The notes under the pieces were generated by a model. That model was not told the origin of the DNA and searched no databases. It worked only from the letters and a program-made list of their open reading frames with translations. DNA of 21,386 nt from a virus. Position 1 is the first letter of the stretch, and each line of letters begins with the position of its first letter. Position numbers and translations under genes: made by a program. Location of the stretch: the IMG/VR virus record IMGVR_UViG_3300031977_000216, positions 1-21,386 of that record, one strand, 5' to 3'. Positions 14,042 to 20,721 of the stretch are shown piece after piece.

Positions 14042-14632
14042 ATGACAGAAGCAAGTTTAGCCTCAAAACAACCCAATAATCTGGACTATGCGGATCCTAC
14101 CAAGTTTAGGTTCCAATGTGTTAAGATTCCTAAGGTGGAGTATAATACTATACAGGCCAACATACCGGGTGTATCTCTAACAGAGTTGACACAACCAACG
14201 AGATTACAACAATTGAAGATACCTGGTAATGATTTGACCTTCGAAGATTTGACGATAACGTTTATCGTTGATGAAAATTTAGAGACATATCAACAGATAC
14301 ACGATTGGATGGCAGGGTTGGCACAGGTGGATAGTGACGAGAAGTATAGAGCATTAGTTACTGATGGTGGTGATAGAATGCCATTATCAACTCAAACATC
14401 TTCCACAGATGCGGGCAGACCAACTAAGATGACACCAGACGGTGCGATATTCTCAGATGGTAAGTTGATTGTCCTGTCGAGTAGGAATATCCCTGTAATG
14501 GAGATAAACTACCAAGATATATATCCTAAAGCATTGAGTGCCTTAGATTATAACCAAAACCTAACTGACGTTGAATACCTAACCGCGAGTGTAACTTTTG
14601 GATATAAAATCCATACTTACACCACATTATAA
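14042..14632 (+). CDS. Tail-tube-fold protein (gp19/gp54-like)
   Basis: 196 aa. Residues about 20-95 read as the T4 tube fold (DPTKFRFQCVKIPKVEYNTI; IPGNDLTFEDLTITFIVDEN; TYQQIHDWMAGLA). The C-terminus closes with IYPKALSALDYNQNLTDVEY and TASVTFGYKIHTY, the paired strands typical of gp19 and of the baseplate tube initiator gp54. The same pattern is visible in gp19 of this window (MAGDRTFQTWTTTIINDTDF; FPTIIGQVDLNMDQ). It is therefore a diverged tube homologue. It could form the tube's first ring or its end; in marine T4-like phages the gene after gp23 is often labelled gp3. Fold assignment is fairly secure; the exact role is not. Confidence 0.7.
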   Translation: MTEASLASKQPNNLDYADPTKFRFQCVKIPKVEYNTIQANIPGVSLTELTQPTRLQQLKIPGNDLTFEDLTITFIVDENLETYQQIHDWMAGLAQVDSDEKYRALVTDGGDRMPLSTQTSSTDAGRPTKMTPDGAIFSDGKLIVLSSRNIPVMEINYQDIYPKALSALDYNQNLTDVEYLTASVTFGYKIHTYTTL

Positions 14633-14644
14633 TTATGAGATACT

Positions 14645-15073
14645 ATGACCCTAGAAGAATTACAAGACCAGGCGTCTAAAGACCTGGCGATAGATGAAAC
14701 CCAACTAGACATTGAGTCCTTATCTACACCAACACTACACAGTAAATACCTAAAGATATATTCGACATATGCCCTTATGTTGAAGAAGGAAGAAGGTGAC
14801 TACTCTAAACTACATGTTAAGAAGTGGTTATTCTTCACTGGTAAGGCAGACCCAGAAGAATACAAAGACCAAGACTTTCAACTGAAAGTGTTACGACAAG
14901 ATGTGGATAAGTTTATTGACGCTGACGACCTCATCATCAAACAGAGACAAAAGATAGAGTATCTAAAACAGATATGTAAATTCTGTGAGGACACACTCAA
15001 ACAGATTAACAATCGCACATTCCAGATTAAGAACGCCATAGAGTGGAAGAAATTTACAGGTGGTGATTTCTAG
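14645..15073 (+). CDS. uvsY: UvsY recombination mediator
   Basis: Loads the UvsX recombinase onto gp32-coated single-stranded DNA in recombination-dependent replication. The 142-aa product is close to T4 UvsY (about 137) and follows its layout. The N-terminal helix is MTLEELQDQASKDLAIDETQ, then the conserved Thr-Leu-His-Ser-Lys-Tyr-Leu and a Lys-rich stretch with WLFFTGKADPEEY (about 60-75). The C-terminal helical part, ICKFCEDTLKQINNRTFQIK with the final Ile-Glu-Trp-Lys, corresponds to the heptamer-forming end. There is no strong SD. Its TAG overlaps the GTG of the next gene. UvsX itself is not in this window. Confidence 0.88.
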   Translation: MTLEELQDQASKDLAIDETQLDIESLSTPTLHSKYLKIYSTYALMLKKEEGDYSKLHVKKWLFFTGKADPEEYKDQDFQLKVLRQDVDKFIDADDLIIKQRQKIEYLKQICKFCEDTLKQINNRTFQIKNAIEWKKFTGGDF

Positions 15074-15636
15074 TGTTGATACATTGGGTCATTGGTAATG
15101 GTGTTAGTAGGAAAGATGTTGATATAGATAAACTAAAAGGTGTCAGGTATGGTTGTAATGCGATATACAGAGATTACTGGACAGACTACCTGTTCTCAAA
15201 AGATAAACCAATAACCTTTGAGATTTATCGAAGTGGTGCGTGGAAAGACAGACGGGTAAGTGTTCAGACGTATTGGAGAAACGATAGTGAGTTCAGACCA
15301 ATACAGAACCACATCTCTCTATGGTCACATCAGAGATGGTTTAAGAATGAGGATTTCACAGACACGGGTACGATGGCACTACGACAGGCAAGTCACAACG
15401 CTATGAAATACCTGGGTGATAAGAAACATGGTGGTGTTGAGATACACATGGTTGGATTCGACTTTGACAAGACGAATATATACTCTAATACATCATGTTA
15501 CCACGAAGGTGGTCGTTTTGGTATGACACATAGTTTTGTGGATACTTTTGAATTGTTTCCACAACTGACATATGTCCAACATGGATCTATGCCAGACGTA
15601 TTGAAGGAGAAAGATAATGTTATTTTGTATAGGTAA
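15073..15636 (+). CDS. GT42/sialyltransferase-like protein, short copy
   Basis: 187 aa from GTG 15073, which overlaps the uvsY stop (TAGTG). It starts with a Rossmann-type motif WVIGNGVSRKDVDIDKL (IGNG 7-10), then YGCNAIYRD (Cys28, Asn29). Farther on are a helix (MALRQASHNAMKYL), IHMVGFDFDKT (GFDF 128-131) and MTHSFVDTFELFPQLTYVQH (His153). This order matches the bacterial GT42 sialyltransferase CstII (GNGPS...RCNQF...GIDFY...GHS...), whose His is the catalytic base. The resemblance is from memory, at motif level. It is paralogous to the next gene but about 85 residues shorter in the middle. The substrate is unknown; a surface glycan or nucleotide-sugar role is inference. Confidence 0.65.
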   Translation: MLIHWVIGNGVSRKDVDIDKLKGVRYGCNAIYRDYWTDYLFSKDKPITFEIYRSGAWKDRRVSVQTYWRNDSEFRPIQNHISLWSHQRWFKNEDFTDTGTMALRQASHNAMKYLGDKKHGGVEIHMVGFDFDKTNIYSNTSCYHEGGRFGMTHSFVDTFELFPQLTYVQHGSMPDVLKEKDNVILYR

Positions 15637-16438
15637 TGGTGAGAGCAGAAAAGACTTAGACCTACATAGGTTGAAAGACTTTGGTAAGATATATGGTTGT
15701 AATGGTCTATACAGAGATTTTACACCTGATGTATTGTTGGCGATGGATTACAACATATGCCACGAGATTTATAGGAGTGGATATGCCTTTGAGAATCCAG
15801 TATATCTGAAATCATGGGAGAAGAACCCACACACCCTACACCCCAAACTATTCGAACCAGAGACGATAGCCAAGTTCATAGGACAAGATATAGAAGATGT
15901 ATCTGATTATGTTGATGAGTGGGCATGGAAGGGTGAGAAGAAAAAATATTTTGTTTGTTGGGCGAACAATAAAGACCTAATGAAGAAGATGAGGGAAGAG
16001 AGAAAAGATTGGAAGGAAGATGACTTCAAGTTATATCTGAGTGAAGACCAAGAGGGATATCTCATAACATGGTTGAAGAAGAAAGACAAGGTGATGGGTC
16101 TTGGTAAGTATGCCAATGAGAAGACGAACGCAGGCATATTGATTGCCATGATGGCCGCAGATGTGGATAAGAAGATATACCTCATAGGTTATGATTACTA
16201 TTCAAAGTTATCAACTGTGAATAATGTGTATAAAGGCACCAAGGGTTATGTTGGGGAGAAGGCAGCCGCAATTGATCCTCAGAACTGGATATATCATACT
16301 AAGAGATTATTGAACAGATATGAGAACCACGAGTTCATACACGTTGGGCAACCAATAGATGATTTAGAGGAAAGAGACAACTGGACGAATATTAGTTATG
16401 AAGAACTAGATGAGCGAATTACAAATAGAAATCTTTAA
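15617..16438 (+). CDS. GT42/sialyltransferase-like protein, long copy
   Basis: 273 aa, start ATG 15617 with AAGGAG (15604-15609) seven bases upstream and a 20-base overlap with its paralogue. Shared landmarks are FCIGNGESRKDLDLHRLK (IGNG 5-8), IYGCNGLYRDF (Cys28, Asn29), HEIYRSG (50-55), NAGILIAMMAADVDKKIYLI followed by GYDYY (171-195), and IYHTKRLLNRY (His227). NAGILIAM...IYLIGYDYY lines up well with CstII's nucleotide-sugar-binding helix and Ser-Gly-Ile-Asp-Phe-Tyr. Residues about 75-160 form a lysine/glutamate-rich insert that the short copy lacks. There are no membrane segments. DUF115-type or other nucleotide-binding relatives are alternatives. Its 3' end overlaps uvsW by 29 bases. Confidence 0.68.
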   Translation: MLFCIGNGESRKDLDLHRLKDFGKIYGCNGLYRDFTPDVLLAMDYNICHEIYRSGYAFENPVYLKSWEKNPHTLHPKLFEPETIAKFIGQDIEDVSDYVDEWAWKGEKKKYFVCWANNKDLMKKMREERKDWKEDDFKLYLSEDQEGYLITWLKKKDKVMGLGKYANEKTNAGILIAMMAADVDKKIYLIGYDYYSKLSTVNNVYKGTKGYVGEKAAAIDPQNWIYHTKRLLNRYENHEFIHVGQPIDDLEERDNWTNISYEELDERITNRNL

Positions 16439-17867
16439 TCAGGCATACGTCAAGTGTAAGTCAGAGGATCTTGGGTTACTCCAAGACCTATCAGATTTCT
16501 TTACGTTTCAGGTACCAGGAGCCAGTTTCATGCCATCAGTTAGGGCAAAGAGATGGGATGGTAAGATACGATTATACAGTAAGGCGACTGGCAAGTTATA
16601 TAGAGGGCTAGTGCCGTATGTACAGCATTTTTGCGAAAAAAACAGCCATACAATCATACTACCGGAAGGCTTAAACAGCGGTGGTAGCGTTCCTAGAGAC
16701 GATTTTTCCAAGTTTGTTGACACGATTTTGACGAAAACCCTCAAAATTAGAGATTATCAACTGGACGCATTTAGTCACGCTATCAACCATAGAAGATGTA
16801 TTCTACTATCACCTACCGCTTCTGGTAAGTCATTAATCATCTATTGCATAATAAGAATGATGACAACACTTGGCAAGAAAAGTCTATTGGTGGTTCCAAC
16901 AACATCTCTGGTAGAACAAATGTATAAAGACTTCATCGATTACAGTTGGGACGCTGAGGCACATGTACAGAGGAAGTATTATGGTTATGATATTGATGAG
17001 GCTAAACCTGTCGTTGTATCCACGTGGCAATCACTATCAACATTCGACAAGAAATGGTTTGAGAAATTTGATTGTGTGATAGGAGATGAGGCCCATCTCT
17101 ACAAATCAAAAGAGTTACAAAAGATTATGGGTAACCTAGTCAATGCTAACTTTAGGATTGGTACGACTGGTACACTAGATGATAGTAAGGTTCATAAGTT
17201 GGTGTTAGAGGGTCTATTTGGACCTGTGACCAATGTAACATCGACAAGAGAACTCATCGACAAGGGACAACTGGCAGACCTAAAGATACAATGTGTCGTA
17301 TTGAAGTACCCCAAAGAAGATTGTCAACAAGTCAAGGGTCTAACCTATCAGGAGGAGATGGACTATATAGTATCACATCAAAAGAGAAACAAGTTTATCT
17401 ACAACCTTGCCAAGGATCAGAAAGGGAATACTCTAGTTTTATTTCAATATGTTGACAAACATGGCAGAATGTTGTATGATAGTATAAAAGAATTAAATAG
17501 AAAAGTTTTTTTTGTTTATGGTGGTACAGACACCACAGATAGAGAAGACATAAGAAAGATTACAGAAAGTGAGAACAATGCGATTATTGTGGCGAGTTAT
17601 GGAACTTTTTCTACTGGTATCAATATTAGGAATCTTCACAATGTTATATTCGCAAGCCCTACCAAATCTAAGATACGAGTTTTACAGTCTCTTGGTCGTG
17701 GGTTGCGTCTTGGTGATAATAAAGTTAAGGCAACTCTCTACGATATCGCGGATAACCTAAGTTGGAATGATAAGAAAAACTTCACACTCAATCACTTCAT
17801 GGAACGTGTTGGATTCTATACTGAACAGGAGTTCGACTATGAGATCCACAACGTAGATATAATATAG
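16410..17867 (+). CDS. uvsW: UvsW helicase/annealing protein
   Basis: SF2 helicase that unwinds branched DNA and R-loops and so switches T4 from origin- to recombination-dependent replication. The 485-aa product (T4 about 503) has a small N-terminal domain with FMPSVRAKRWDGKIRLYS (about 40-57). Then come Walker A SPTASGKS (134-141), motif Ia VVPTTSLVEQM, the DEAH box (Asp226-His229), motif III IGTTGTLDDS and the C-terminal RecA domain. That domain has IIVASYGTFSTGINIRNLH (motif V) and QSLGRGLRLGD (motif VI). All helicase motifs are intact. Its start lies inside the preceding GT42-like gene, so it is probably translated by coupling. Confidence 0.95.
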   Translation: MSELQIEIFNQAYVKCKSEDLGLLQDLSDFFTFQVPGASFMPSVRAKRWDGKIRLYSKATGKLYRGLVPYVQHFCEKNSHTIILPEGLNSGGSVPRDDFSKFVDTILTKTLKIRDYQLDAFSHAINHRRCILLSPTASGKSLIIYCIIRMMTTLGKKSLLVVPTTSLVEQMYKDFIDYSWDAEAHVQRKYYGYDIDEAKPVVVSTWQSLSTFDKKWFEKFDCVIGDEAHLYKSKELQKIMGNLVNANFRIGTTGTLDDSKVHKLVLEGLFGPVTNVTSTRELIDKGQLADLKIQCVVLKYPKEDCQQVKGLTYQEEMDYIVSHQKRNKFIYNLAKDQKGNTLVLFQYVDKHGRMLYDSIKELNRKVFFVYGGTDTTDREDIRKITESENNAIIVASYGTFSTGINIRNLHNVIFASPTKSKIRVLQSLGRGLRLGDNKVKATLYDIADNLSWNDKKNFTLNHFMERVGFYTEQEFDYEIHNVDII

Positions 17868-17868
17868 A

Positions 17869-17876
17869 GATAAATA
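17869..17876 (+). promoter_or_regulatory. Late promoter variant GATAAATA just before an ATG
   Basis: GATAAATA fits NATAAATA and lies four bases before the ATG at 17881. The expected start is 17882, give or take one base, which would give a leaderless or nearly leaderless message. A TATAAT also occurs at 17858-17863 inside the uvsW end, but without a fitting -35. No SD is visible. Confidence 0.45.
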
Positions 17877-17880
17877 GAAC

Positions 17881-18327
17881 ATGGATAAAAAAGAAACAAC
17901 AGTTAGAGTACCAGTCCCTAGACTTCTAAAACTTACATCTGGAGAACAGATTATCGCTGGCATGTATGTTACAGAGGGTAGTGACTTCATCAGATTATCA
18001 GAACCCTACAAGATAGACCTATATAATTCTGAGATAGAAGAAGAGGCTTACTATGTTGAGGAACGTATGGCACTCAGACCCTGGGTGTTCCAATCTACAG
18101 ACAAAATCTTTAGTGTCCATAAGAACCACATAATGACGTTAGCCGTGCCTAATGATAACCTAAAAGATTACTATAATAACGTGAGGATAAACTATAAGAA
18201 AAACTTGGAACCTATACTCGAAAAGAGAAAGAGAGAAGATTCCATGAATAAGATGTTAGACAGAATGAATGATGATGACTACTTTGAGACTTTAGAGTAT
18301 CTCAAAGGTAATCGAAAGAAGCACTAA
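17881..18327 (+). CDS. Sm-like (LSm/Hfq-type) small phage protein
   Basis: 148 aa. Residues about 12-92 have the shape of an Sm fold: RLLKLTSGEQIIAGMYVTEG with the strand-turn-strand and Gly of Sm1, then FIRLSEPYKIDLYN. There is a variable acidic loop (EIEEEAYYVEE), then ALRPWVFQSTDKIFSVHKNH and IMTLAVP, resembling Sm2. After it comes a conserved-looking NDNLKDYYNNV and a basic, Arg/Lys-rich C-terminal helix. Similar proteins are common in marine T4-like phages and are usually left hypothetical. RNA binding is a reasonable inference, not shown. It lies between uvsW and the gp55 promoter; its stop begins the longest gap in the window. Confidence 0.6.
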   Translation: MDKKETTVRVPVPRLLKLTSGEQIIAGMYVTEGSDFIRLSEPYKIDLYNSEIEEEAYYVEERMALRPWVFQSTDKIFSVHKNHIMTLAVPNDNLKDYYNNVRINYKKNLEPILEKRKREDSMNKMLDRMNDDDYFETLEYLKGNRKKH

Positions 18328-18390
18328 AGCAATATACTCTGAAGGACCTAACATGGCCTATTATACACCAAGTTAGGGTAAATGTCAAGC

Positions 18391-18407
18391 ATTATTTTCA
18401 AAATAAT
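18391..18407. repeat. 17-bp AT-rich palindrome upstream of the gp55 promoter
   Basis: ATTATTTT, a single C, then AAAATAAT: a perfect 8-bp inverted repeat about one base. It is followed at once by TTAATTAA (18408-18415), itself palindromic. The centre lies about 36 bp upstream of the -35 box of the gp55 promoter, where an activator site or UP element would be placed. The rest of the 136-base gap (18328-18463) also has CCTAAC (18347-18352) pairing with GTTAGG (18372-18377), but no T run, so no convincing terminator. Confidence 0.45.
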
Positions 18408-18434
18408 TTAATTAACTAAACCTAGTATGAGAGG

Positions 18435-18463
18435 TTGACTTTCGTACTAAAGTATGATATAAT
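18435..18463 (+). promoter_or_regulatory. Sigma70-type promoter with extended -10, for gp55
   Basis: TTGACT (18435-18440), a 17-base spacer and a perfect TATAAT (18458-18463), with TG one base before the -10 (18455-18456). This is a near-ideal host housekeeping promoter and the only one seen in the window. The expected start is 18470 or 18471, exactly at the second ATG of gp55. The spacer holds a short inverted repeat, ACTTT (18438-18442) and AAAGT (18449-18453), which could be an operator. Confidence 0.85.
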
Positions 18464-18469
18464 ATGCCT

Positions 18470-19027
18470 ATGAATGTAAAATTAAAAAAGAAGAAGACGG
18501 AACATTACGTTGACAATAAGAAGTTCCTAGAAGAGATGAAGAAGTACCATAAGAAGGTTGTATCCGCAAGAAAACGAAACCACAGAGATCCAAAGATATC
18601 TGATTACATTGGTGAGTGTTTCCTGAAGATTGCCAACCACTTATCGTATAGACCAAACTTCATCAACTACACATACAAAGAGGATATGATTAGTGATGGT
18701 ATAGAGAACTGCCTACAGTACGTGGCTAACTTCGACCCAGAGAAATCAAACAATCCTTTTGCCTACTTCACCCAGATAATCTATTACGCTTTTATTCGTA
18801 GAATACAGAAAGAGAAGAAACAGACAACGATAAAACAAAAGTTAATAATGAAGGGTGGACTAGATGAGATAGTCAGACAGGAAGGTGACAACACGGAATA
18901 CCAGAATGCCTACGCTGACTTTCTAAAGAAGAACATGATATACGAGGAAGATAAACCAAAAGAAGAAACCAAGGCGGTTAAACGTAAGAAGAAAGAACCT
19001 CGTAAGTTAGAATACTTTATGGCATGA
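18470..19027 (+). CDS. 55: Late-transcription sigma factor gp55
   Basis: Phage sigma subunit that lets host RNA polymerase read late NATAAATA promoters. I prefer ATG 18470, giving 185 aa (T4 gp55 about 185). The in-frame ATG 18464 lies between the -10 box and the expected transcription start and adds only two residues. The N-terminus is very basic (MNVKLKKKKTEHYVDNKKFL). Residues about 43-115 correspond to sigma region 2 (ISDYIGECFLKIANHLSYRP; EDMISDGIENCLQYVANFDP; FAYFTQIIYYAFIRRIQKEK). The C-terminal end is Lys-rich and closes LEYFMA, a hydrophobic tip that in T4 gp55 contacts the sliding clamp (known there, inferred here). It overlaps gp47 by four bases (ATGA). Confidence 0.9.
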   Translation: MNVKLKKKKTEHYVDNKKFLEEMKKYHKKVVSARKRNHRDPKISDYIGECFLKIANHLSYRPNFINYTYKEDMISDGIENCLQYVANFDPEKSNNPFAYFTQIIYYAFIRRIQKEKKQTTIKQKLIMKGGLDEIVRQEGDNTEYQNAYADFLKKNMIYEEDKPKEETKAVKRKKKEPRKLEYFMA

Positions 19028-20070
19028 AAATAGCAATTATAGCAGATACACACCTAGGTGCGAGGAACGATAACCCACATTACAGTAAATACTTCTATAA
19101 GTTTTACGATGAGTTATTCTTCCCATACTTAGAACAGAATGATATCAAAGATGTCATACACCTTGGTGATGTATTAGATAGACGTAAGTTTGTTAATTTT
19201 AAGACATTATCAGACTTTAACAATAAGATTGTGAGACGTTTAGAGGATTACAACGTGGACATCATCGTGGGTAACCATGACACATACTATAAGAACACGA
19301 ACGATATCAACGCACCAGACGAACTACTGAGTGAATACTTTAACGTCTATAGAGAACCAACTGTCGTGGAACGTGGTGGTATGAAGATGTTATTCTTACC
19401 ATGGGTCAACTCACAGAATACTGAACGAACAACGATGATGTTAGAACAGGAGACCGCAGATATAGTCATGGGTCACCTAGAGATAAAAGGCTTTGAGATG
19501 CATAATGGCCACATATCTGACATTGGACTGGATAAGAGATTATTCAGACGATTTGAGACGGTATTCTCTGGACACTTTCATAAGAAATCTGATGATGGTC
19601 AGATATTCTATCTTGGTGCGCCATACGAGTTCAACTGGGCAGACCATAATTGCCCTAAGGGTTTTCACATATACGATACAGAGACGAGAGAATTAAAACA
19701 GATACGAAATCATACAACGATACATGAGAAGATATATTACAATGACGAGGAGAACGATTACAAAGATTTTGACTTCGACAAATACAAAGACAAATATATA
19801 AAACTGATAGTGGAGAAGAAGAAAGATTACTTTCTATTCGACAAATTTTTAGATAGTTTCTATAAGGTAGATATCAACGATATAAAAGTTATAGAAGACT
19901 ATTCTGACCTAGACGCTTCGACAGTGGCAGACGATATCGCTGAGAGGAGTGAAGACACACCAACGTTGTTAGATAACTATATCGAACAACTAGAGACAGA
20001 CCTCGATAAGGACAAACTCAAAACATTGATGAAGTCCTTATACACAGAGGCAGGAGACATAGAAGTATGA
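19024..20070 (+). CDS. 47: Recombination nuclease subunit gp47 (Mre11/SbcD-like)
   Basis: Nuclease subunit of the gp46/gp47 complex that resects DNA ends for recombination and degrades host DNA. The 348-aa product (T4 about 339) has the calcineurin-like metallophosphoesterase motifs in order: DTH (Asp8, His10), HLGDVLDRR (Asp49), VGNHDTYY (Asn84, His85, Asp86), VMGHLEIKGFEMH (about 150-162) and SGHFHKK (about 184-190). The C-terminal third is charged and acidic and probably binds gp46. All metal ligands are present. The start overlaps gp55 by ATGA, and its own stop overlaps the next ATG the same way, so the cluster 55-47-oxygenase is one coupled unit. Confidence 0.95.
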   Translation: MKIAIIADTHLGARNDNPHYSKYFYKFYDELFFPYLEQNDIKDVIHLGDVLDRRKFVNFKTLSDFNNKIVRRLEDYNVDIIVGNHDTYYKNTNDINAPDELLSEYFNVYREPTVVERGGMKMLFLPWVNSQNTERTTMMLEQETADIVMGHLEIKGFEMHNGHISDIGLDKRLFRRFETVFSGHFHKKSDDGQIFYLGAPYEFNWADHNCPKGFHIYDTETRELKQIRNHTTIHEKIYYNDEENDYKDFDFDKYKDKYIKLIVEKKKDYFLFDKFLDSFYKVDINDIKVIEDYSDLDASTVADDIAERSEDTPTLLDNYIEQLETDLDKDKLKTLMKSLYTEAGDIEV

Positions 20071-20720
20071 ACTTAGACGAAGTACAATTTGAACAGAAAG
20101 ATATTAATTGGGGTCCCTACATAATGCACTGCCGTCTACCTCAGTATATGATAGATAATCTTATCGCTGGTGGTGATGTGTTAGATACAGATTTTAGGGA
20201 TCAACTTGCTGGGCACCTAAAGGTTGAGAGGGCATATAACGAGGCACAATGCGAATGGTTCTACAATGAGATGTTACCAATATGGAATGAGTACCGTCTG
20301 AGGCATTACAACTACCATGGATTTGGTAAATATGATGTGCCAGAATCCCCTGTGGCTATAAAAGGTACACAGTTATGGATCAACTATATGACCAAGGGTG
20401 AGGCGAACCCACCACACACCCACTCTGGTGATTTGTCATTCGTAATCTATTGCCAGATACCAGAAGGTATGACAGACCTACATGGCATCAAACCAAACTC
20501 AGCACCCCCAGGTTCAATTATATTCCAACACGGTGTCGTAAACAGGCCACAGTGGTCTATGACAGAGAGGTATTTTACACCAGAAGTTGGAGATATGTTC
20601 ATCTTTCCCGCACTACAATCACACATGGTGTTGCCATTTCGATGTGATGGTGTGAGAATATCTGTATCAGGTAATCTGATATATACTAACAGAGACGAAT
20701 GGCCTAGTTACTTTTTTTAA
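20067..20720 (+). CDS. Second putative 2-oxoglutarate/Fe(II) oxygenase
   Basis: 217 aa. It shows the double-stranded beta-helix signature: PPHTHSGDLSFVIYCQIPEG (His117, His119), EVGDMFIFPALQSHMVLPF (His186) and GVRISVSGN (Arg197, Asn203). These correspond to HxH, the distal His and the 2OG-binding Arg. The N-terminal half (about 1-90) is a helical extension with a conserved-looking Glu-Trp-Phe-Tyr. It is not a close copy of the oxygenase after gp23; only the core motifs agree. It overlaps gp47 by ATGA, and gp46 starts two bases after its stop, so it is embedded between the two nuclease subunits. The substrate is unknown. Confidence 0.75.
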   Translation: MNLDEVQFEQKDINWGPYIMHCRLPQYMIDNLIAGGDVLDTDFRDQLAGHLKVERAYNEAQCEWFYNEMLPIWNEYRLRHYNYHGFGKYDVPESPVAIKGTQLWINYMTKGEANPPHTHSGDLSFVIYCQIPEGMTDLHGIKPNSAPPGSIIFQHGVVNRPQWSMTERYFTPEVGDMFIFPALQSHMVLPFRCDGVRISVSGNLIYTNRDEWPSYFF

Positions 20721-20721
20721 T

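Noticed and set aside
14628-14633. TATAAT before uvsY as a sigma70 promoter
   Set aside because: No -35-like hexamer at 16-18 bases, and it falls in the coding end of the tube-fold gene.
17858-17863. TATAAT near the end of uvsW as a promoter for the Sm-like gene
   Set aside because: The only -35-like sequence (TTCGAC, 17832-17837) is a poor match with a 20-base spacer; the GATAAATA motif is the better candidate.
18347-18377. CCTAAC/GTTAGG inverted repeat as a terminator after the Sm-like gene
   Set aside because: Six-pair stem with a 19-base loop and no T tract; too weak to call.
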